Shown here: positions 38,628 to 46,240 of the stretch, piece after piece
Layout of the letters: every line of letters begins with the position of its first letter
Position numbering within the stretch: position 1 is the stretch's first letter
NCBI GenBank assembly: GCA_963706665.1
Contig: CAVPNP010000042.1
Coordinates: 62,001-126,000, forward strand
Source of the DNA: Rhodomicrobium sp963706665
GTDB lineage: Bacteria; Pseudomonadota; Alphaproteobacteria; Rhizobiales; Rhodomicrobiaceae
Direction: 5' to 3'
DNA length: 64,000 nt
Notes under the pieces: generated by a model
The model's input: only the letters and a program-made list of their open reading frames with translations
Told to the model about the DNA's origin: nothing
The model's database searches: none
Made by a program: the position numbers and the translations under genes

Positions 38628-39010
38628 TGTCTTGATCGCAAATTAAGGAGGATCATACCTGCTGCAAAAGTTCTTGTCGCGGGATCTTACGGGCCTTGGG
38701 GCACATCATGAGCCCAGGTGAGATGGAAACCGCCACAGGTAAAGCACCTTGGAATATATATCGGGGTTATGGATTCCCGAATTTTAGTAAAGTGCTTGGC
38801 TTTGCACTGGAAGCATGGAGGCCACGCCCGGAATTGAACTGGGGTACACGGTTTTGCAGAGCGCTTTGCCAATTTCAAATTTCCCTTTCATATTAATTCG
38901 TTAGGTGCTTTTTGTAAAACCACCCCTGGTTGCTTCGTTTGCAGAAATTATCAGTTCGGTGACGGGCTCCCCCAAAAAATCAAATCCTCGGTCATTTTAC
39001 AGCCGCAAGC
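38628..39010. other. Intergenic region containing the distal island edge
   Basis: No gene is supported. The stretch contains the 45-base tRNA-Cys fragment at 38816-38860 and ends at the relic livF. Short frames here merely read through the tRNA fragment. Confidence 0.6.
38816..38860 (-). repeat. 3' fragment of tRNA-Cys (putative distal attachment site)
   Basis: Matches 44 of 45 bases at 56362-56406, the 3' part of the tRNA-Cys gene: CCA end, acceptor strand, T arm, variable loop and anticodon with part of its stem. The identity stops beyond 38860, and the 5' half of the tRNA is absent. It has the same orientation as the intact gene, so the two copies are direct repeats around 17.5 kb. This is the expected layout of attL and attR after tRNA-directed integration. 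Confidence 0.8.
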
Positions 39011-39140
39011 CTAGCCGAGCCACCGCTTGCGGTAATGTTTAACTTCCGGCAAGATCGCGGTCCGCCCCCCAGATACACCGAGATAGAATTCCTTCACGTC
39101 TTCGTTCGCCTTGAGCGCTGCGGCATCACGATCGAGCGTC
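39011..39140 (-). pseudogene. Relic 3' end of a second livF
   Basis: Reads ALKANEDVKEFYLGVSGGR...EVKHYRKRWLG and a stop, the same as the C-terminal end of the LivF at 40381 (ALKANEDVKEFYLGVSAGERRSFREVKHYRRRKRWLG). Only about 40 codons remain. It abuts, and slightly overlaps, the 3' end of the PaaK-like ligase gene, whose last residues appear to be read from it. It marks a deletion or recombination between livF copies. Confidence 0.75.
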
Positions 39141-40352
39141 TGAAATAACCTTGCCATCATTTGGCAGCGAGCCGCGCGGCACGATGTCTACCACACCTCT
39201 AAGCTTGGTAACGGCGGTCAGGGTCTCGCCAAGCTTCCCTTTAAACTGCTCATCGGCGCCGTCGCACTCCGCCTTCAACGTCATTACGTCCTGCTCGGCT
39301 TCGCGTGTAATGACAAGACGTAGGCGCCCAAGTTCAGGATGCCGCCGTGCGATCTCAGCCACTTGCGACGGATGGACGAACATGCCCTTGATCTTCGCTG
39401 TCTGATCGGCGCGCCCCATCCAGCCCTTTATCCGCTGGTTTGTGCGCCCGCACGGACTGTGCCCAGGCATGAATGCAGAAAGATCGCCCGTAGCAAAGCG
39501 CAGGAGTGGGTATGTGTCGTTGAACGTGGTCACAACAACCTCGCCGACTTCGCCTTCGATCGCTGGATCACCCGTGCCGACGTTTACGATTTCGACAATG
39601 ATGTTCTCGTTTATGATCATGCCGTCTTTCGCGGCGCTTTCATAGGCGATACAGCCCAAATCGGCGGTGCCATACGCCTGCAAAACCTCGACGCCGCGGA
39701 TGCGATACTCCTCACGCAGACTCGGAAACAGCGCCCCGCCCGACACTAGCGCTTTCTTGACGCTCGATACATCGCGTCCAAGCTCGGCAGCCTTATCGAG
39801 AATGACCTTGAGGTAATCGGGAGTGCCCGTATAGCCAGCGGGCTTTAGATGCGCGATGGCCTGCGCCTGCATTTCGGTATTGCCGGTGCCGGCCGGAAAA
39901 ACGCTCAGGCCGAGAGCGCGCGCGCCATCGTCGAGCAAGAAGCCGCCCGGCGTGAAATGATAGGCAAAGCAATTGTGTATGAGTTCGCCTGCTCGGAAAT
40001 TGGCTGCATATAGGGCACGCGCAAATCCCCAAGCGTCAGCCGAAGGCGATTGCGGTTCGAAAATCGGCCCCGGCGACATAAAAACACGCGCGGGACTTCC
40101 CCTGCTTAAGCCTCCGAAGGGCGGATTTGACGCTTGCAGCTCTGTGAGTTCCGATTTGCGCAAGATAGGCAGCGTCGCAAGAGCGGAGCGGTCAGCAATG
40201 GTGTCCGTGTCCACGTTCTCCATTCGCGCCGCCCAAGCAGGCAAAAATTTCAACTTGCTAAGCAGGTCCTGTAGCTTTGAGAGCAGGGCCGCTTCGCGCT
40301 GATCCGCGTTCTGGGTTTCGAGTTCGTCGAAAAATGGACTGCCGTTCATCAT
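39126..40352 (-). CDS. Phenylacetate-CoA ligase-like (PaaK family) adenylate-forming enzyme
   Basis: A 408-residue ligase that would activate an aromatic or other carboxylic acid to its CoA thioester with ATP. Landmarks are AYHFTPGGFLLDDGARALG, the phosphate-binding AGTGNTEMQAQAI, YTGTPDYLKVIL, LQAYGTADLGCIAYE, and the hinge region RFATGDLSAFMPG with KGWMGRADQTAKIKGMFVHP. Its usual partner in such clusters is a Liv ABC transporter, as here. Its 3' end is joined to the relic livF at 39011-39140, so the last few residues may not be original. It is the last gene of the minus-strand operon. Confidence 0.8.
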   Translation of the reverse strand: MMNGSPFFDELETQNADQREAALLSKLQDLLSKLKFLPAWAARMENVDTDTIADRSALATLPILRKSELTELQASNPPFGGLSRGSPARVFMSPGPIFEPQSPSADAWGFARALYAANFRAGELIHNCFAYHFTPGGFLLDDGARALGLSVFPAGTGNTEMQAQAIAHLKPAGYTGTPDYLKVILDKAAELGRDVSSVKKALVSGGALFPSLREEYRIRGVEVLQAYGTADLGCIAYESAAKDGMIINENIIVEIVNVGTGDPAIEGEVGEVVVTTFNDTYPLLRFATGDLSAFMPGHSPCGRTNQRIKGWMGRADQTAKIKGMFVHPSQVAEIARRHPELGRLRLVITREAEQDVMTLKAECDGADEQFKGKLGETLTAVTKLRGVVDIVPRGSLPNDGKVISDARS

Positions 40353-40380
40353 TCGCCCCTATACACGCACCGCGCAATGT

Positions 40381-41235
40381 CTAGCCCAGCCAGCGCTTGC
40401 GGCGGCGGTAATGTTTGACCTCACGGAATGAGCGCCGCTCACCCGCCGACACGCCGAGATAAAACTCTTTCACGTCTTCATTCGCCTTGAGCGCTGTGGC
40501 ATCTCCGTCGAGCACCACGCGGCCGCTTTCGAGAATATAGCCATAATGAGCATATCGTAGCGCTATATTTGTGTTTTGCTCTGCCATCAGCACGCTTAGA
40601 CTTTGCTCCCGGTTCAAGCGGCCCACAATCTCAAAAATCTCTTCCACGAGCTGCGGCGCGAGGCCCATTGAAGGCTCATCGAGAAGCATCATTTTGGGCC
40701 GGGACATGAGCGCGCGCCCAATGGCGGTCATCTGCTGCTCGCCGCCGGAAGTATACCCGGCCTGTGACTTTCGCCTTTCCTTCAAGCGGGGAAAATAAGT
40801 GTAAACGAGTTCGAGATCTTGGGCGATGGCGCTGCCGCCGTCGCGCCTTGTATAGGCTCCAGTGAGCAAATTCTCTTCGACTGTGAGATGGCCGAAACAG
40901 TGCCGCCCCTCCATCACTTGGATGCAGCCCCGGCGGACGAGTTGGTTCGGCGTAAGCGCATGAGCCGTAACGCCGTCGAATTCGATTGAACCCTTCGTCA
41001 CGTCCCCGCGCTCAGCGCCCAAGAGATTGGAAATCGCCTTGAGCGTCGTTGTTTTTCCCGCTCCATTCGCGCCGAGAAGAGCAACAAATCCACCGCGCCG
41101 AACGGTCAAAGACACGCCCTTCAGCACCAGGATCACATGATCGTAAATGACTTCGATATTATTGACGGCAAGAATGGGAGGCAGCGCTTCTAGCGCCGCC
41201 CCCTTTCCGTTTTGAGCTGTCGCCGCCTGGCTCAT
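40381..41235 (-). CDS. livF: Liv-type ATPase LivF (operon A)
   Basis: A 284-residue ABC ATPase with Walker A GANGAGKTTTLKAIS, the signature TSGGEQQMTAIGRAL and Walker B MMLLDEPSMGLAP. The distinctive C-terminus EVKHYRRRKRWLG is shared with the LivF at 54777, showing common descent. The ATG at 41235 overlaps the binding-protein stop as ATGA, so translation is coupled. Confidence 0.9.
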   Translation of the reverse strand: MSQAATAQNGKGAALEALPPILAVNNIEVIYDHVILVLKGVSLTVRRGGFVALLGANGAGKTTTLKAISNLLGAERGDVTKGSIEFDGVTAHALTPNQLVRRGCIQVMEGRHCFGHLTVEENLLTGAYTRRDGGSAIAQDLELVYTYFPRLKERRKSQAGYTSGGEQQMTAIGRALMSRPKMMLLDEPSMGLAPQLVEEIFEIVGRLNREQSLSVLMAEQNTNIALRYAHYGYILESGRVVLDGDATALKANEDVKEFYLGVSAGERRSFREVKHYRRRKRWLG

Positions 41236-42542
41236 GATTTGCAATCGCGAGGCGTGATGTTGTTTTCCTTCGCGTATTGTTCGCTGTCTGCCTTGATCAG
41301 CGGGTCAATCACTTCCCGGTCGCTGTCATAGAAGCCTGTAATGAGCTTCCATTTGCCCGCTTTCGCATCCCATTGCTGGATTGCGCCGCGGCCAGGGCCT
41401 TCGTGATTTGCGCAGGTGACTTTAACGGGTTCGATGAGACCTTCGAAGCCAAGCTCCTTCAAGCGAGCAGGCGTGATGTCGAGGGCTTCAAGCCCATCCC
41501 GAACCTGTTCGCCTGTCACTTCTTTCGTCTTGTATATCTCCTGTGCTTTTGCAATGGCTTCGGCGGTGAACATCGCCGTCATTAGCCCGCGATTATAAAG
41601 CACTTCGCCAACACGGTCCTTGAAAGAAGGATCGAGCGCTTTTCCAGCATCGTAGACATTTTTCAGAATGGCTTTGTGTACCGGAAAGTCGGAGCCGGGA
41701 GCGTGAATTGCGCTGCCAAGATAGCCATTGGCATCGGGACCGGCAGCTTTCACGTCTACTTCCGCGCTTGACCACCAATTGCCGATGAAGTGATCCATGG
41801 GAAAGCGCACCCCAACTGCTTCCTTAAGCGAGACCTGGTTCATCACACCATAGCCCCACAAAAGCACCCAGTCCGGGCGGTCGCGGCGGATTTGCAGCCA
41901 CGTGGCTTTCTGCTCATTGCCGGGGGGATCTACCGGATAGAGCGAAAGTTCGAAGCCGTGCTTTTGAGCGAGCGCTGTCAGTGTCGGGATAGGTTCTTTG
42001 CCATAGGCGACGTTGAGGTAGACAAGCGCGATCTTCTTACCTTTTAGCTTATCCATGCCGCCTTCTTTGTCGCCGACATATTTGACGATCACCGAAGCAG
42101 CTGACCAGTAATTGGTCGGGAAGTTAAAAACCCAAGGAAATATACGGCCGTTCGCAGCCGAGGTGCGCCCATAAGTGGAGGTCAGAAGAGGGATTTTATC
42201 GACGGGCGCCTTTGGGATCAGCGCGTAGGTGATGCCGGTTGAGAGCGGATTGACAACGAGCGCATTCTGCTTTGTTTTCTCGTAGCATTCGACGCCAAGC
42301 TTATTATCGTAGCTCGTCTCGCAGGGTGCGATCTTGATCTTGACGCCGCCGATGCCACCGTCCCGCTCATTGAGCAGCGTGAGGTAATCCGCGAAGCCAT
42401 TCCAAAATGGAATGCCGTTCGGCGCATAAGCGCCCGTGCGGTATTCGAGCGCGGGGATAATGAGTTCGGCTGCCCTTCCAGCGGGCGCAAAGGCAGCTAT
42501 GCCCGCGAGAACGCCGCCAATGACCCTATATGTCCATGCCAT
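41232..42542 (-). CDS. Liv-type substrate-binding protein (operon A)
   Basis: Periplasmic receptor, about 436 residues, with a signal peptide (MAWTYRVIGGVLAGIAAFAPAGRA) and a type I binding fold (LIIPALEYRTGAYAPNGIPFWNGFADYLTLLNERDGG). The frame is open upstream through a palindromic repeat at 42574-42695, but the ATG at 42542 follows GGAGG and starts the signal peptide. The C-terminal part RGAIQQWDAKAGKWKLITGFYDSDREVIDPL fits receptors linked to acyl-CoA ligase clusters. The paralog at 53424 is from the mirror operon. Confidence 0.88.
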   Translation of the reverse strand: MAWTYRVIGGVLAGIAAFAPAGRAAELIIPALEYRTGAYAPNGIPFWNGFADYLTLLNERDGGIGGVKIKIAPCETSYDNKLGVECYEKTKQNALVVNPLSTGITYALIPKAPVDKIPLLTSTYGRTSAANGRIFPWVFNFPTNYWSAASVIVKYVGDKEGGMDKLKGKKIALVYLNVAYGKEPIPTLTALAQKHGFELSLYPVDPPGNEQKATWLQIRRDRPDWVLLWGYGVMNQVSLKEAVGVRFPMDHFIGNWWSSAEVDVKAAGPDANGYLGSAIHAPGSDFPVHKAILKNVYDAGKALDPSFKDRVGEVLYNRGLMTAMFTAEAIAKAQEIYKTKEVTGEQVRDGLEALDITPARLKELGFEGLIEPVKVTCANHEGPGRGAIQQWDAKAGKWKLITGFYDSDREVIDPLIKADSEQYAKENNITPRDCKS

Positions 42543-42573
42543 GTTGTTCCTCCCATTTTTATATGAATTATGT

Positions 42574-42695
42574 CCCCTCACCCTAATCCTCTCCCCGGAG
42601 GGGAGAGGGAACGCTGCGGCGAACCTTGTCCCCGATAGGAGAGCAAGCGCCGTAACACCCCCTCGCCCCTGTGGGGAGAGGGTTGGGGTGAGGGG
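42574..42695. repeat. Palindromic GC-rich element (locus 1)
   Basis: Two inverted ends, CCCCTCACCCTAATCCTCTCCCC and GGGGAGAGGGTTGGGGTGAGGGG, enclose a variable centre. The inner part holds further short palindromes (CTCCCCGGAGGGGAG). Similar sequences are at 44723-45054 and 61584-61887. It lies between the LivM and binding-protein genes of operon A. Confidence 0.75.
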
Positions 42696-42725
42696 TAATT
42701 TATCTCGGTGTCGCGTTTGCACCTC

Positions 42726-43803
42726 CTAATACGGAAATGGCCAAAGCCTGAGTTTCTCCCGGGTCGTTTGCCAAATCTTAGCAAGCCCATGCGGCTCCAG
42801 AATAAGGAACAGAACAATCAAAGCGCCCATGGTCAGTATCTCGGCATGTTTAGCTTGAGACGGAAAAATGCCGAGCCAGTCCACCAGCACCACACTCAAA
42901 AGCAGCGGGAGCAAGACGAGAAATCCCGCGCCGAGAAATGAGCCAAGTACAGTGCCAAGACCGCCGATAATAATCATGAAGAGTACCAGAAAGGACTGAC
43001 TTATGCCAAAGCTTGAGGAAGGTTCGACGCTGTTGAGCCAAAGTCCGAACATCATCGCGCCCGCGATCCCGATGTAAAAGGACGACACCGCAAAGGCCGA
43101 AAGCTTGGTAAAAAGCGGCCGGATGCCGATAAGCTCGGCAGCGATATCCATGTCACGGATCGCCATCCATGCCCGTCCGGTGCCCGTCCGGCTCAAATTC
43201 TTCGCAATCAACGCGAAAACTGCCACGAGCGTTAGAGCAAATAGATATTTGGCGGTATGAGAAGCGGCCCCTCCTGTGACGGTGTAACCGAGCAGCGTGC
43301 GCGCGGGCATTTCAATTTGGCCGGACGCATTATAGTTGGAGAACCACGGTAAGCGGGTCACAAGCCAAAGGATGAAGAACTGCGCGGCGAGCGTCGCCAC
43401 AGCCAAATAAAAGCCTTTTATGCGCAGTGAGGGAAGGCCGAAAGCGAGGCCGACCACCGACGTGATGAGGCCCGCGGCGAGAAAGACCACGATCAAGTTG
43501 AGGTCTGGAAAAGCAGTCGTGAGCTTATAAGCGGAGTAGGCGCCCGACGCGAGAAAGCCCCCTGTTCCGAGCGAGAGTTGACCGCAATATCCGGTCAGAA
43601 TATTCAAGCCCATTGTCGCCATTGCATAGGCGAAGAAGGGGATGGCGACGGCGTTCAGCCAGAAGTCATTGAGCAAGAACGGAACCACGAAATAAGCAAG
43701 GCCGAGAATTGTCGAGAATAAGAGCGCGGTCTTCCTTCAGCGGAAAAATCGCCATATCCGCTGCGTAACTCGTCTTGATCTGACCTGCTTCGCGATAAAA
43801 CAT
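42726..43803 (-). pseudogene. livM: Liv-type permease LivM (operon A), frameshifted near its 5' end
   Basis: The main frame begins at 43688 and covers most of the permease, with GYCGQLSLGTGGFLASGAY and LAVATLAAQFFILWL. The true N-terminus is at 43803 in another frame and reads MFYREAGQIKTSYAADMAIFPLKEDRA before it shifts; in the main frame the sequence continues LLFSTILGLAYFVVPFLLND. A one-base excess near 43731-43735 explains it. The start MFYR...GxxxTSYxAD matches the operon B paralog at 52311 (MFYRLAGVYRTTYEAD). The gene ends about 30 bases before the palindromic repeat. Confidence 0.82.
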
Positions 43804-43820
43804 AGCGTTCGAACCGCCTT

Positions 43821-44717
43821 CTAAATCCGCTCGATTATTTTCTCACCAAACAAACCCTGCGGACGCACCAGCAAGAAGAGAAGCGCGAGCACATAGGCGA
43901 ACCAATTTTCGATAGCGCCTCCTATGATCGGACCGCCATAGATCTCGGCTAGCTTTTCTCCGACGCCAATAATAAGGCCTCCCACAATTGCGCCGGGAAC
44001 GCTCGTGAAGCCGCCTAAAATCAAGACGGGCAACGCCTTCAGCGCAATCAGCGACAGGGAAAATTGTACGCCCGACTTCGAACCCCACATGACGCCCGCA
44101 ACCAGCGCCACGATCCCTGCGACCGACCAAACAATGACCCAGATCGTCGACAGCGAGATGCCAACCGACAGCGCTGCCTGGTGGTCGTCCGCAACCGCAC
44201 GCAGCGCTCGGCCAATTCGAGTGCGCTGAAAGAAAATCGCGAGCACGGCCACCAGAATGGCGGCGGTTGCTGCGGCTACGATCTCAAGCTGGTCGACGAA
44301 GATATCAAAATGATCGAGAAGCCAATTGTTCGCGCCTTGCGGCAGCCCAATGTCGAGGACCTTCACATCGGGTCCCCAAATGATGTCCCCGAGGCCCTCC
44401 AATCCGTAGGCAAGCCCGAGCGTAGCCATGAAAAGGACAATCGGCTCCTGGTTCACGAGATAGCGCAAGATGAAGCGCTCGACGAAGAAAGCCAGGGCGA
44501 TCATAACTGCTATGGTGAGCGGAATCGCAGCCCAGACAGAAAGCTTATACTCGTTCATGAGGCCGACAAGGGTGAGCGCCGCGAACAGCGCCATCACCCC
44601 TTGCGCGAAATTGAAGACGCCGCTCGCCTTGTAGATCAGCACAAACCCAAGCGCGACGAGGGAGTACATCACTCCCGTGAGCAGGCCGCTGATGACTGCT
44701 TCCGCGAAGAAGGTCAT
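43821..44717 (-). CDS. livH: Liv-type permease LivH (operon A)
   Basis: A 298-residue membrane permease with about eight hydrophobic segments and KASGVFNFAQGVMALFAAL near residue 30. A late ILGGFTSVPGAIVGGLIIGVGEKLAEIY is typical of LivH. It is followed by livM after 17 bases. The gene upstream of it in the operon is separated by the palindromic repeat block at 44723-45054. Confidence 0.9.
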   Translation of the reverse strand: MTFFAEAVISGLLTGVMYSLVALGFVLIYKASGVFNFAQGVMALFAALTLVGLMNEYKLSVWAAIPLTIAVMIALAFFVERFILRYLVNQEPIVLFMATLGLAYGLEGLGDIIWGPDVKVLDIGLPQGANNWLLDHFDIFVDQLEIVAAATAAILVAVLAIFFQRTRIGRALRAVADDHQAALSVGISLSTIWVIVWSVAGIVALVAGVMWGSKSGVQFSLSLIALKALPVLILGGFTSVPGAIVGGLIIGVGEKLAEIYGGPIIGGAIENWFAYVLALLFLLVRPQGLFGEKIIERI

Positions 44718-44722
44718 GTCTG

Positions 44723-45054
44723 CCCCTCACCCCTGCCCTCTCCCCAAAGGGGCGAGGGGGCGCTGTTGCGAGCCCCGCGATTAATTCCCCCTTTTTCGTG
44801 CTCCCCTCTCTTTGCCTCGGGGATTCCTCCCTCTCCCTCGCGATTATCTCCCTCTCCCCGTCGGGGAGAGGGGCAGGTGATGTCGGCACCGCTGCTTCTG
44901 CGATTACCTCTTTCCGCTCGGTGCTCCCCCTCTCCCCGCCGGGGAGCGGGTTGGGGTGAGGGGCAGGTGCTGTCGCGCGCCGCTGCTTCCGCGATTACCT
45001 CTTTCCGCTCGATGCTCCCCCTCTCCCCGCCGGGGAGAGGGTCGGGGTGAGGGG
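44723..45054. repeat. Palindromic GC-rich element (locus 2), partly tandem
   Basis: Starts CCCCTCACCCCTGCCCTCTCCCC and ends GGGGAGAGGGTCGGGGTGAGGGG. Inside it, a roughly 91-base unit beginning CCGCTGCTT occurs twice in tandem (from 44889 and 44980). Each unit has a CTCCCCGCCGGGGAG palindrome. Part of this block serves as the 3' coding end of the DUF559 gene. Confidence 0.75.
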
Positions 45055-45395
45055 TCGTAATTGGCGAGTTCAGCCGCAATAACCGTCAGAACGCCTTCTA
45101 AATTGCCCAATACCTCATTGTTCCAAAATCGAAGAACGCGGTATCCATCCTTTTCGAGCTGCTGAGTTCTGACATTATCTTCTTCGCTCCGCAGAGCGTG
45201 CTGCCCTCCGTCGACCTCAACAATGAGCTTCGCGCTTGCGCAAAGAAAGTCAGTGACATAGCGACTTCTAGGAACCTGGCGCCGAAACTTGAACCCAAGC
45301 AATCGACGGTCGCGAACCGCGTGCCATAAGACCAACTCCGCGCCGGTGGAATCCGATCTCAATTCACGCGCTCGATCTGCGAGAGCAACCCTCAT
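44904..45395 (-). CDS. DUF559 endonuclease-like protein with repeat-encoded C-terminus
   Basis: The first 115 residues form a DUF559 domain, related to Vsr-type endonucleases: LRSDSTGAELVLWHAVRDRRLLGFKFRRQVP, then SRYVTDFLCASAKLIVEVDGGQH and RVLRFWNNEVLGNLEGVLTVI. The Asp of TDFLC, and the Glu and Asp of IVEVDGGQH, fit a PD-(D/E)XK nuclease site. From about residue 115 the chain is encoded by the palindromic repeat (DPSPRPSPRRGEGEHR...) and has no counterpart in the domain. The gene starts four bases inside the LivG gene end and lies between livG and livH, an unusual place for a nuclease. Its role is unknown. Confidence 0.75.
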   Translation of the reverse strand: MRVALADRARELRSDSTGAELVLWHAVRDRRLLGFKFRRQVPRSRYVTDFLCASAKLIVEVDGGQHALRSEEDNVRTQQLEKDGYRVLRFWNNEVLGNLEGVLTVIAAELANYDPSPRPSPRRGEGEHRAERGNRGSSGARQHLPLTPTRSPAGRGGAPSGKR

Positions 45396-46240
45396 GCCGA
45401 AGCCTCGCCATGCGGAACCCCAAGATAAGCATTGATCACATCCTGGCTTGCCTGCACCTCGGCTGGCGGCCCATCGGCTATCTTGCGGCCATAATCCAGC
45501 ACGACGACGCGGTCCGACAGGTCCATCACGACGCCCATGTCGTGTTCGATAAGAGCGATGGTCGTGCCGAACTGGTCATTAACGTCGAGGATGAACCGGG
45601 ACATATCCTCCTTCTCTTCGACATTCATGCCAGCCATCGGCTCGTCGAGCAGCAATAGCTCCGGTTCCATCGCGAGCGCACGCCCAAGCTCCACGCGCTT
45701 TTGCAACCCATAAGGAAGCTTGCCGACTGGCGTTTTGCGGATGTGCTCAATGCGCAAGAAGTCGATGATCTCTTCAATTGCGCGGCGGTGGCGGATTTCC
45801 TCCCACTGAGCAGGCCCCCAGTAAAGTGCGTTGGCGAGCAGGCCGCGACGCATCTTGAGCGTGCGTCCCGCCATGAGATTGTCAAGCGTACTCATACCCT
45901 TAAAGAGCGCCACGTTCTGGAAAGTGCGCCCGATGCCTTGCGCGGCGGCTTGATGGGGCCGCATACGGCGGCGCTTCTGGCCCTTGAAGGTGATCACGCC
46001 CTTCTGCGGATGATAGAAGCCGTTTATAACATTCAGCATCGAGGTCTTGCCCGCGCCATTGGGGCCGATGATTGCGCGGATTTCCCCTTTGCGGATGTCG
46101 AAGCTGATATTGTTGAGAGCCTGAACGCCACCAAAGCTCAGCGAGATGCCCTCTACCGAGAGCAAGACCTCGGAAAATTGACGGCCCGCGCCTGTTTTTA
46201 GCGCCAGTGCTTCGGCGACCTGGACGGGCTGCACATTCAT
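45392..46240 (-). CDS. livG: Liv-type ATPase LivG (operon A)
   Basis: A 282-residue ABC ATPase with Walker A GPNGAGKTSMLNVING, GRTFQNVALFKGMSTLDNLMAGR, LPYGLQKRVELGRAL as signature and LLLLDEPMAGMNVEEKEDM as Walker B. It belongs to the subgroup that follows acyl-CoA ligase genes and has a paralog at 48644. It overlaps the ligase gene by four bases, and the DUF559 gene overlaps its own 3' end. Confidence 0.9.
   Translation of the reverse strand: MNVQPVQVAEALALKTGAGRQFSEVLLSVEGISLSFGGVQALNNISFDIRKGEIRAIIGPNGAGKTSMLNVINGFYHPQKGVITFKGQKRRRMRPHQAAAQGIGRTFQNVALFKGMSTLDNLMAGRTLKMRRGLLANALYWGPAQWEEIRHRRAIEEIIDFLRIEHIRKTPVGKLPYGLQKRVELGRALAMEPELLLLDEPMAGMNVEEKEDMSRFILDVNDQFGTTIALIEHDMGVVMDLSDRVVVLDYGRKIADGPPAEVQASQDVINAYLGVPHGEASA

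Noticed and set aside
44064..45050. A long plus-strand frame of 328 residues across livH and the repeat block
   Set aside because: It overlaps the well-supported LivH and DUF559 genes in antisense. Its Arg-rich, low-complexity composition is typical of a shadow frame.
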